Below are positions 51,928 through 60,078 of a DNA stretch of 64,000 nt, in pieces. The DNA lies in the NCBI GenBank assembly GCA_905233285.1, contig CAJODY010000001.1:1-64000 (forward strand), in the 5' to 3' direction. The DNA comes from an uncultured Bacteroidaceae bacterium (GTDB lineage: Bacteria > Bacteroidota > Bacteroidia > Bacteroidales > Bacteroidaceae). Each line of letters begins with the position of its first letter. Within the stretch, counting starts at the first letter, position 1. The translations under genes and the position numbers were made by a program. Under the pieces are notes generated by a model that was not told the origin of the DNA, did no database searches, and saw only the letters and a program-made list of their open reading frames with translations.

Positions 51928-54129
51928 TTACTTATTTATATATTTACGACCATTCTTAATGACGAGGCCCTTGAATTTGCCGTTCACACGCTGGCCAGCC
52001 AGATTGTAAACTGCGTCGTTGCCTGAAGGTGTATCACTCATTACGTCAGCAATACCTGTGGGAATCTCGTTATCAAAGAACGTTGCGGCAATATTATCCA
52101 GATAGCAGCTTGCAGAAGCACTGGTGGCTGAAAACAGGAACTGTATCTTGCTGTTGGCTGGAATATTTCTGTACATAATGTAGGCTTCCTCGTCTTTCTT
52201 GATATCCACAGACGTCTTATTATCGATAGTCCTGAAGTTAGTAAAGCTGCCACCATCAGTGCTCACTCTCAGACTGAACTTCGCCTTGACACTACCGTTC
52301 TTTACAGTAAACGCCAGCGAACGGACGCCATTCTCGAAGACGGAGGATGTCAGCGTGCCAGAACGCTGCATATTGACGACATTGCTGCCGTCGACCTGTT
52401 CGATAGAGGCTTTGTCCAAATCCCACCAACAATAGACGCCCTTGACATCTGTGGCGCCCGATTCAGACAATGGCGACTCTTCGAAATCCTCGACCACAGT
52501 CTGGAAGAGGTCCTTGCCAGCCTGGAACGTCACAACGCCGTTTTCCTCTGTAATATCCCACAGATCCATCACTGCTGGTTGGCCTGCCCACGATACCAAC
52601 GCAGGATCGGTGGTGCTGGTGAAATCTACGAGCTTACCACTATTGGGAGCCGTTGCAACCATGACAAAGTAATTATGGTTGGCATCACAGTTCACCTTAT
52701 TGCTCTTCCATACATTGGGGGTCGACGTATCGGCACGCCATACCAAGAGTCCATGACCTGGCAAGAAACGGTCCCAACCCTCTTTCTGACGGTTTTCCAA
52801 ATAGAAGTCATCGTCTTTAGAACCTGTCTTCAGGATAAAGGCCTGGTTCCCAGTGGCAAAGGGCTGAAGCTCGTAGGTGCCTGCCTCTGTCAGGACTGTG
52901 GGTTCAACAAAGCCTAACACATGGCGCTCGAAGGCGTTATAGCCCACAGGCGTCAGACCATAATTCGGGTCTGCCCCGTTTGCCATCACGTCCCATTCAC
53001 CTGGATCATTGCTTTGTCCGTTCTCCTCATAATCTGCATCGTAGTGGTCGGCCAGTCCCAACACGTGGCTAAACTCATGGCACATGGTGCCAATGCCGTC
53101 CAAATACTGATGCTGTTCCTTCTGACTTTCGTAATCTTGTATCTCTACACTACAGGCATAACGGCCAAACTTTTTGCCATCATACTTCAAGTTATAATAA
53201 CTGGCTAAGCCTGAAAAATCATTGGCATGAGGCCACATGTAATGATTGTCATTGCCTTGCACATAACTTCCATAACCGGCAAAGATAAAGTACACCATGT
53301 CGATAGTACCATCGTTATTCAAGTCGTATTGGGTAAAGTCAACGGTGGTATTTACCTCTTTCATCACAGCCTTGATGATATTAATTTGGCGACCGAACCA
53401 ACCTTCAGTCACTTTTCCCTCCTCATCTTTTGGTTCAGGATAGGTACAGGAGTAATCAATGGTGACGGGACCGACCACATCGAACGTAGGATCGAAGATA
53501 CCCATCGAGTTATCACGGAAATAGTCGCGAACACTACCATTGACATCAACTGGATAGTGTTCCCTGGACGTATCGCTGAGATTACTCGTATTGGTCAGTT
53601 GCTGATAGAAAGCCGCAGGGTCAGCCATCGTAAACTTGCAGTCGTTCCATTCAACGAGAATCACCAAGCCCTTGAAATTGTTATAATCAATATGCGACCA
53701 AATAGCCGAGGGCGAACGATGTGTACCCATTGCAGCATCCTTATAAGCAGGAGCACACATTTGGGCAGCCATTTCCTTCATCTTGCGCTGGCTCTCAGTC
53801 ATCTTTGGAGCCACCATTTTCTTACGGGCAGCCAGGAACGACAGGTCTTGAGCTGTGCGGGCCTCAGGATTACGGGCAATTACGCCAGTGGGCACCAATT
53901 GTCCGTCAGCCCCTTTCTCAGCATAATGATAGAATCCGTCAGCGCCCTTGACGACGGTATATCCGTCGATGGTGGTAGAAAAACTCAAAAACTCGTCGCC
54001 ATGCAGGCAAAGTGTAATCACAGTGCCGTCAGGCTGTTTCATGTCGGCAGGCTTGGATAAAGCAGGTCGTGCCCACAACGATGTCGCACCAAGCAACATC
54101 AGCAAACAAATTGAAAACAGTCTATTCAT
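51928..54129 (-). CDS. secreted M6-family metalloprotease 2
   Basis: A 733-aa paralogue of the next gene, 22 nt away and probably co-transcribed. The same zinc motif is seen as HEFSHVLGLADHYD with WDVMANG after it. The prodomain has the DGEFLSF/GDEWCHF-type repeat at the start of both proteins. It carries an extra ~150-residue beta-sandwich after the protease domain, then the shared tail VYNLAGQRVNGKFKGLVIKNGRKYINK. The pair arose by tandem duplication. It lies at the downstream end of a SusCD locus, suggesting peptide foraging. Confidence 0.88.
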   Translation of the reverse strand: MNRLFSICLLMLLGATSLWARPALSKPADMKQPDGTVITLCLHGDEFLSFSTTIDGYTVVKGADGFYHYAEKGADGQLVPTGVIARNPEARTAQDLSFLAARKKMVAPKMTESQRKMKEMAAQMCAPAYKDAAMGTHRSPSAIWSHIDYNNFKGLVILVEWNDCKFTMADPAAFYQQLTNTSNLSDTSREHYPVDVNGSVRDYFRDNSMGIFDPTFDVVGPVTIDYSCTYPEPKDEEGKVTEGWFGRQINIIKAVMKEVNTTVDFTQYDLNNDGTIDMVYFIFAGYGSYVQGNDNHYMWPHANDFSGLASYYNLKYDGKKFGRYACSVEIQDYESQKEQHQYLDGIGTMCHEFSHVLGLADHYDADYEENGQSNDPGEWDVMANGADPNYGLTPVGYNAFERHVLGFVEPTVLTEAGTYELQPFATGNQAFILKTGSKDDDFYLENRQKEGWDRFLPGHGLLVWRADTSTPNVWKSNKVNCDANHNYFVMVATAPNSGKLVDFTSTTDPALVSWAGQPAVMDLWDITEENGVVTFQAGKDLFQTVVEDFEESPLSESGATDVKGVYCWWDLDKASIEQVDGSNVVNMQRSGTLTSSVFENGVRSLAFTVKNGSVKAKFSLRVSTDGGSFTNFRTIDNKTSVDIKKDEEAYIMYRNIPANSKIQFLFSATSASASCYLDNIAATFFDNEIPTGIADVMSDTPSGNDAVYNLAGQRVNGKFKGLVIKNGRKYINK

Positions 54130-54240
54130 ATGTTCTATTCTTTTTTTTGTCGTGAATTAGGTTCATTCTGCAAAGGTAGTGAAAATCGAGCGAAACACAA
54201 AGAAAACCGCCCAAAAACTTGCATTTCTGCAATTTTTTTT

Positions 54241-54450
54241 GTATCTTTGCATCTAGAAAAGCTACGCTCAAAGTCAAGAAAGCCTTGTCTTTCGGCGGGC
54301 GCCACAAGACATTCGCACGCCCGCCACAAGATATTGCCCCGCCCGCCGCAACAATTTGCCACGGGCGGGGCAAATTAGTAACATGCCGTCTCGCTCCCTG
54401 CAATAGTCTCGCTCCCTGCAAACCCCTAGTATTTCCCCCTGCAACCTCTA
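54241..54450. repeat. hairpin-rich intergenic mosaic C
   Basis: GC-rich words alternate: GCCCGCCACAAG-type repeats three times, a 12-bp inverted repeat TTGCCCCGCCCG/CGGGCGGGGCAA, and TCTCGCTCCCTGCAA twice. CCCCTGCAA is shared with mosaic B. No coding potential is seen in any frame that resembles a protein. Confidence 0.55.
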
Positions 54451-54452
54451 GT

Positions 54453-54489
54453 AAAAAAAAATCGGGAGAACTTTGCCAGTTCTCCCGAT
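54453..54489 (-). terminator. terminator of the SusCD-associated operon
   Basis: ATCGGGAGAACT pairs perfectly with AGTTCTCCCGAT (12 bp, 5-nt loop). On the minus strand it is followed by T9. Confidence 0.93.
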
Positions 54490-54515
54490 AATTATTGTGA
54501 ATGTAAAATAGGTTA

Positions 54516-54602
54516 CTTAACCACAAACTTGACCTATGGTCGAGTTCGTTCACGTTCGGAAATGAGAATGCATTCTCATTTCGCTCACTTAACCACGAAC
54601 TT
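54516..54602. repeat. palindromic element, copy 2, flanked by 15-nt direct repeats
   Basis: The perfect 24-bp palindrome at 54559-54582 sits between CTTAACCACAAACTT (54516-54530) and CTTAACCACGAACTT (54588-54602). The second repeat is the 3' end of the secreted-protein gene, and the first is a near-copy that still carries a TAA stop. It looks like an insertion that duplicated the end of the gene. Confidence 0.75.
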
Positions 54603-55946
54603 CTTACCGTCGCGGATGAGCAGACCCTTGGCACCAGCGCCAACCTGCTGACCCAGCACGTTGTAAGTCTTGCCAGACTTCTGAGAAGTGGTGCTGATAG
54701 CGTTAATGCCAGTTTCACCAGTCAACCATGTGATATCGACATAGCGGGCCTCGCCCCACCAGTAAGCACCATTTTCGCCCCAAGTAGAGTGTACCATGAA
54801 CCACTTGGTATAGTCTCTAATATAATAGTTGCCTGCCTCGTGCTCACCAGACTCATCAGTCCAGGCCTCTTTATACTCGGTATCATAGAAGCGAATCTGC
54901 TTGGCACCGTTTCCAGCATAAATGGTACCAGTGATTGCACCAGGATTTACGATATTCTCGAAGTTTTCATCCCACTGCCAAATCTGGATATAGTTCGGAT
55001 CTTCACCCTCATCAGCATAGTCATACTCCATCACGCGTACAGGAGTGGCAATGCTGCCCTTGTCGCCAGTAACAGAAATACTGATAGGACACAAGCCAAA
55101 GAAGTTGTGAACAACCAACTCCTCACCATAATCCTCTACATAAGCAGGATGCTCAGTCCAAGCCCAATTACCCCAAGCACCACTTTCAATATGAACTTCG
55201 TTGTCACTAATTACTGCATTAGGAATGAACAACTCGGCATCAGCACCATATGACCAAGCGTATGGACCACCTGTATTTGGATTCAAATAGTCAGGCATGT
55301 AGTTATAGTAGCCACCAAGATAGCAGCCTGCAGGCATTTCGGGATCATCAGAGAAATCGCCAGCGTCAACCTCAACAATACCATCTTCATAGATATTAAG
55401 GAGCAGAGGATATCCATAAGACAGCGGTTCGCCATCCTTGTCGAGAACCAAAGCAGAGAACACGATTCGTCCATAATCTGTTCCATCGGATGCTTTATAA
55501 GTGAAGAGAGTCTGAACAGGAATAAGCAACTGATTGCTTTCTTCGTCATAAGAACCATAGGCAACAGCGCGACTATCTGTGAGACCACTAATCTTCACAT
55601 TGTATTCAAACTCAGGGTTACCATCATATTGGTCAAGGGTAATTGTACCAGTCTCTGATTCAACAGTAAAAGTCGTAGACTCTGTGAATGTTCTGTCAAA
55701 ATCAGCATACTCAAAGATATAGGTACCCAAAATGTCGGCAGTAGCAATTCTGCGTAAGCCATTTTTCTTTGCAACCTTCACTGGTGTAAAATCCTGCACC
55801 TTTGTGGCAAACTTTTGGTTTGCTTTGAGTTGAGAAGACATACTCTTGATGCAATCCGCTTTCTCAACCTTCCTTACCTGCGCATTAGCACCTAATGCCA
55901 CGAAAAACGCAGCAACAGCAATAAGTAAACTTTTTTTCATATTCAT
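54585..55946 (-). CDS. secreted beta-rich protein of unknown function
   Basis: A 453-aa exported protein (signal ending GANAQ). It has no recognisable enzyme motif. It is rich in Tyr, Trp, Asp and Gly, with repeated YGSYDEESN and GCYLGGYYNYMPDYLNPNTG strings, and ends in the shared tail YNVLGQQVGAGAKGLLIRDGKKFVVK. It is fifth in line after SusC, SusD, a zinc hydrolase and DUF4302 and is probably surface-exposed. Its TGA stop is provided by a palindromic repeat element that seems to have inserted at the gene end. A terminator follows. Confidence 0.75.
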   Translation of the reverse strand: MNMKKSLLIAVAAFFVALGANAQVRKVEKADCIKSMSSQLKANQKFATKVQDFTPVKVAKKNGLRRIATADILGTYIFEYADFDRTFTESTTFTVESETGTITLDQYDGNPEFEYNVKISGLTDSRAVAYGSYDEESNQLLIPVQTLFTYKASDGTDYGRIVFSALVLDKDGEPLSYGYPLLLNIYEDGIVEVDAGDFSDDPEMPAGCYLGGYYNYMPDYLNPNTGGPYAWSYGADAELFIPNAVISDNEVHIESGAWGNWAWTEHPAYVEDYGEELVVHNFFGLCPISISVTGDKGSIATPVRVMEYDYADEGEDPNYIQIWQWDENFENIVNPGAITGTIYAGNGAKQIRFYDTEYKEAWTDESGEHEAGNYYIRDYTKWFMVHSTWGENGAYWWGEARYVDITWLTGETGINAISTTSQKSGKTYNVLGQQVGAGAKGLLIRDGKKFVVK

Positions 55947-56022
55947 TGTAGTTTAATAAGTTAATATTGACCCTGCCAGAGTATTGCTCTGCTCCAGCAG
56001 GGCCGTTAGTAAAATCTCTTTC

Positions 56023-57378
56023 TTATTTATCGTTATAATAGTCCTCACCCATGAAATAAGAGGGGGTAGCATAGACTGTAATCACGTTGGTAGGCTCGTT
56101 CACATCCTCCATCTTAATCCACGACGGACGACGCTGGTTGTCGCACGACAGCTTGAAGGTATGACCGTATACCGTACCCAGAACCTTATTCCAACCATAC
56201 TTTTTGTAGTAGTCCTTACCAGCCTTGTTGCTGTCCGTACTCTTCTGGTTGAACTTAATCTGCGTGCCATCTTGGTTACCCTCAAACGAGAAGCCATAAT
56301 AGGGGGCATCGCTCGACGTGCTCAAACTACTGCAAAGCTTATTATCGTTAGACAGTCCAATAGTAGCCGTATAAATCTTAATTTCCTGCTGACCCTTTCC
56401 TGCAGTCTTCAGAATATCCAGCATGGCGTCCCAGGCAGGCTGTGCATAAGCACCCACACTGCTGTAGTGCATATACCAGTTACCCGTGGTAATATTTTCC
56501 ACCAACGTAGGCAGATAGCTGTCGAGCTGGACATCAGGATTGTTGCGGAACTTAAAATACTCCTGCGTGTCGCCCTTCACCAGACCGTCGAGCTCAAAGC
56601 CATTGACCTCAACAGGACTGTAGAAGTAGAAACCATCCTGCTTGACGATATAGGGTGCAGAAGCTGTCACCTTCTGGTCAGTTTCATCCTTATAGGTAAA
56701 GATAAAACAACGATAGCCTCCATTGCTGGTGGCAGTCACCTGAGTCTCGCTCTTATAGCCAGCACCTGCCAGTGTATACGAGCGCGAAGCCATGTAATCC
56801 TCAGTCTCCTTGGCCTCAGTGATAATGCTCTCCCACGACTTGTCTGCGGGGATAGGAGTCATCACAATACGGTTGTTGTGTTTCTTGCCACGCAGTATGA
56901 TGGAGTCGTTGGTAGCTTTCATCACACGGAACTCGAAGTCGCCATACAAGCCCTCGTCCTTATCGTAATTGTAGTCGGGGTTGTTAGGCATCGAGTAGTA
57001 GTGGAAGGTCTCGTTATAATCATCGAACGAGATAACTGTACCCATAGACTGCTCAATCTTGAAATGGCTGGTGGTGGTAACACACTTGCCGTCAGCACCG
57101 ATACCGGCCACATGGCTGGGGCCCCACTTCTCGCTGGCAAAGGTAGCATTGCTGCCATCAAACTTCACCATCACGTTGTAGCCACCAAAGCCAAGAGCAC
57201 CATAATACTCCATCAGCCATCCATTGGGGGCTGTGTAGAGCACCTTCTGCACTTCGGCAATATGTGCCTCAGAACGCTGGGAAGCCTGCTCGTCGAAGGT
57301 ATCATCCTCTTTCAGTGAGCATGCGCTGAAGGCCATAACGACCATACACGCAGCAAAAATATAATATAGCTTTTTCAT
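56023..57378 (-). CDS. DUF4302 lipoprotein
   Basis: A 451-aa lipoprotein (signal MKKLYYIFAACMVVMAFSACSLKED). The pattern matches DUF4302, a family that accompanies SusCD pairs with a zinc metallohydrolase. VLYTAPNGWLMEYYGALGFGGYNVMVKFD and later NSIILRGKKHNNRIVMTPI are typical. It is probably a surface-binding or accessory component; no catalytic motif is seen. It lies 12 nt downstream of the metallohydrolase gene and belongs to the same operon. Confidence 0.82.
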   Translation of the reverse strand: MKKLYYIFAACMVVMAFSACSLKEDDTFDEQASQRSEAHIAEVQKVLYTAPNGWLMEYYGALGFGGYNVMVKFDGSNATFASEKWGPSHVAGIGADGKCVTTTSHFKIEQSMGTVISFDDYNETFHYYSMPNNPDYNYDKDEGLYGDFEFRVMKATNDSIILRGKKHNNRIVMTPIPADKSWESIITEAKETEDYMASRSYTLAGAGYKSETQVTATSNGGYRCFIFTYKDETDQKVTASAPYIVKQDGFYFYSPVEVNGFELDGLVKGDTQEYFKFRNNPDVQLDSYLPTLVENITTGNWYMHYSSVGAYAQPAWDAMLDILKTAGKGQQEIKIYTATIGLSNDNKLCSSLSTSSDAPYYGFSFEGNQDGTQIKFNQKSTDSNKAGKDYYKKYGWNKVLGTVYGHTFKLSCDNQRRPSWIKMEDVNEPTNVITVYATPSYFMGEDYYNDK

Positions 57379-57390
57379 ACGTCTCAGTGA

Positions 57391-58314
57391 TTATTTAAGT
57401 GTACGTAAATCGAGCGTTACAGATTCTGCCGAACGACGCAGCACGACGTCGCGCAGGTTATCGAGGCTAATGCCCCAGCTGTTCTGGAAGTAGGTCTTCA
57501 TCAAGTCGAGCTTCTGGTTGAGGATGGCAGTACCTTCCTCGCCTGCAGCCTTCAGAATCAGGTTCCAACCCTCGGGAGTATTCGTGATGTAGGTGGCATA
57601 GATCTCAGCGAAGTCCTCATTATACTCGCTGGAGCCGTAACCAGTGACGAAACCCTCTTTAGCCACATCCTTGTCTTCCTGATTAATCCAGTCAGTGGCA
57701 TGATAGTGCTCTGCACTGATGGTGCGGAACGAGGGATCGTACTCCTTCTTCTGTGTCAGGATATGACAGAACTCATGGTGCATCGTGTGGAAGAACCAAT
57801 AGTTCATGTCGATAGGCTTCACCTGATGGCTCTCATAGGGATTGGTGGTGTTGATACGCGGATTGTCAATATCCAATTCGTTAACACCATAAAGCATCAC
57901 CTTCAGACCGCCCTCAGCAGTACCCAGCACCTGCGAGCCATTGTTGTTCCACTTGTAAGAACCCGTCAGCTGAATGATACGAGGCACATAAGTCTTCATG
58001 AACTCAGCACTGACAGCCTCCACGTACGACTCAATCCAAACGTGCTTCACCAAGATGGCCAGCGCCTTCGACTGCTCGAAATCGGCAGGGATGACGTTAT
58101 AGGCACGGTCAGACTCCTTGTCGCTATAGCGATACTTGAAGTCGATATTGTATGGCTTACGATAGTTCGCCTCGAGCCAGTTATCGAACTCGTTCTTCTG
58201 CTCTTGTGTGACATCCTCGAACACACTGGTGCTCTTCAATTCTTCATTGTCACAGCTGCTGAGCGCAACCAAACCGGCCATCAGCAGCATTAGGCTTATA
58301 TTCTTGAACTTCAT
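57391..58314 (-). CDS. substrate import-associated zinc metallohydrolase lipoprotein
   Basis: A 307-aa lipoprotein (MLLMAGLVALSSCDN). The zinc site is HTMHHEFCHILTQ near residue 180, with a downstream Glu in YNEDFAEIYATY, typical of the gluzincin-like family recognised as substrate-import-associated. It likely trims peptides at the outer surface before import by the SusC/SusD pair. It is 46 nt after susD and 12 nt before the DUF4302 gene. Confidence 0.88.
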   Translation of the reverse strand: MKFKNISLMLLMAGLVALSSCDNEELKSTSVFEDVTQEQKNEFDNWLEANYRKPYNIDFKYRYSDKESDRAYNVIPADFEQSKALAILVKHVWIESYVEAVSAEFMKTYVPRIIQLTGSYKWNNNGSQVLGTAEGGLKVMLYGVNELDIDNPRINTTNPYESHQVKPIDMNYWFFHTMHHEFCHILTQKKEYDPSFRTISAEHYHATDWINQEDKDVAKEGFVTGYGSSEYNEDFAEIYATYITNTPEGWNLILKAAGEEGTAILNQKLDLMKTYFQNSWGISLDNLRDVVLRRSAESVTLDLRTLK

Positions 58315-58360
58315 AGATAATAATCTCCTATATTTCTATTTGGTTTATTGCTCAACGTTT

Positions 58361-60016
58361 TTACTCTTCATCCTCTGGGTTAATATACTCAGACTCAGTA
58401 GCAGCTACGAAAGCCTTGATTTCCTCTGCCGTCTGACGAGGATTTCCAGGCAGACCAGCAGCCTGCACCGTATTAGGAATCTGGATGGCACCACGCAGGT
58501 CACCACGGATAAAGACAAGGGGATCTTCACCTGCAACGAAGTGGGTGTACTCAATGCCATAGCGCTTGACATCAGCAAAACGCAAGCCATGGAAGACGCT
58601 TTCCAAGCGCTTCATGTGCAGCAGGAACTGCAACATGCACTCCTGGTCGCTGCCTTCAGCATCAATCTTGAAGCCCTGCGGATGCATGTGCTTGCGGAAC
58701 GAGCGGTCACGATTGCCGTCAGGAGTACGTCTGGCATAGTCAACACCATCGACATAAGCCTTAATAGAGGCGATGGTCATGACGGGACGTTTGGTGTTCC
58801 CCTCCTGCTCTTTGCAGTGCGTACGAATCCAGGTGTTGATATCCTGAAGAGCCAAATCCAAATTGCCTTTCAGACAGTAGGCCTCAGCACGCTCCAAAAT
58901 GGTCATGTCGCCCGTAAAGACAGGGTCTACGATATGTGGATAGCCAATACCTGCCACCTTGTCGGTGTACTCGAACTGCTCCTCATAGGTGGGGAAAGCC
59001 ACACATTGGTTAGAGCCGTAGAGCTTGTTGGCATAGATAATGGTATTGTTGCTCGAACCACTACCCCAAGGCATATCGACCCAGAAAGTCTCATAAGCTG
59101 TCATGTCGTAATTATGAGCATAGCGTGAACTGCTTGCCCATGTCATGTTACGTCCTGATGTGCTGTAGGCAGTCATCAGCAAAAGGTTAGCCTGTTCCTC
59201 GGAACGAATCCAACGATTACCAAAGTCATCACGGCCCAAAGAGCGGTAAGGCTCGTAGTCGCGCATCACGGTAGTGGGGTCACTGCCCAATGTGTTACTA
59301 GCATACTGGATGGCCTTGTCGTAGTTCATGTAATAGAGGTTAAAACGGGCGGCAAATGCATACGCAGCCTTCGTATTGAAATGATACTTGGGGACAGAGA
59401 ATTTTCCAGAAGCCTCCTCAATATAGGGCAGAGCCTCTTCAATATCCTTGTTGATAGCCTCATAAAGCTGGCGAAGGGTGCCACGCTCATACTTGGCGTT
59501 GATGTCCTGCTCAGGAACCAGCGGATAAGGAAGACCGAGATACTCGTCAGCCTTCTCAGGATTCCAAGCCATGCAGAAAGTCTGCGCCAGCTGGAACATG
59601 CTATAGGCACGAATGAGCTTTGCCTCAGCGAGGTCGCCACGAAGCGACTCGGGGTTACCCAGTCCCTCGATGCCCTGAATAGCCTCGTTGACTACTGCTA
59701 CAGACTCATAGTAGCCTCCCCATACGGAATAAGGCGAGTCTGTGCCCTCCTCAGGAGTATCCTCCAAACGGTAGATGTCTTCACAGAGTACAGGCGATGA
59801 GTAGGCACGACCATTATCACCGACATTGTCAGAAATCATCTCCATCAGCAGATTGTTAGTCACCGTAGGATAGGCCGACACCAGCAACTGAGTAATTTTC
59901 AGGTTTGTATCCAACTCAGCACGCTCGTCGGGCAGTTTGTCAAGGTAGTCATTGCAGGACGAGAGTGCCAATACTCCCAGTCCCATGACAAACAACTGAT
60001 ATATCTTTTTCTTCAT
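58361..60016 (-). CDS. SusD/RagB-family surface lipoprotein
   Basis: A 551-aa lipoprotein (LGVLALSSCNDYLDKLPDERAELD), the N-terminal start being typical of SusD proteins. It is a TPR-containing helical protein that lids the SusC channel and binds substrate. Asp/Asn-rich blocks such as NDYLDKLPD, AKLIRAYSMFQLAQTFCMAWNPEKADEYLGLPY and ETFWVDMPWG follow the family order. The start MKKKIYQ is 15 codons into the track ORF. It follows susC by 62 nt. Confidence 0.93.
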   Translation of the reverse strand: MKKKIYQLFVMGLGVLALSSCNDYLDKLPDERAELDTNLKITQLLVSAYPTVTNNLLMEMISDNVGDNGRAYSSPVLCEDIYRLEDTPEEGTDSPYSVWGGYYESVAVVNEAIQGIEGLGNPESLRGDLAEAKLIRAYSMFQLAQTFCMAWNPEKADEYLGLPYPLVPEQDINAKYERGTLRQLYEAINKDIEEALPYIEEASGKFSVPKYHFNTKAAYAFAARFNLYYMNYDKAIQYASNTLGSDPTTVMRDYEPYRSLGRDDFGNRWIRSEEQANLLLMTAYSTSGRNMTWASSSRYAHNYDMTAYETFWVDMPWGSGSSNNTIIYANKLYGSNQCVAFPTYEEQFEYTDKVAGIGYPHIVDPVFTGDMTILERAEAYCLKGNLDLALQDINTWIRTHCKEQEGNTKRPVMTIASIKAYVDGVDYARRTPDGNRDRSFRKHMHPQGFKIDAEGSDQECMLQFLLHMKRLESVFHGLRFADVKRYGIEYTHFVAGEDPLVFIRGDLRGAIQIPNTVQAAGLPGNPRQTAEEIKAFVAATESEYINPEDEE

Positions 60017-60078
60017 AATCATTTCTTTATTATTGTGCGGTAGCAAATTTTCTCTTTTCACTATTCACTATTACCTTA

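Noticed and set aside
54122-54718. 198-aa minus-strand ORF across the M6/SusCD junction
   Set aside because: It crosses a terminator, a palindromic repeat and the end of a real gene; the composition reflects GC-rich repeats.
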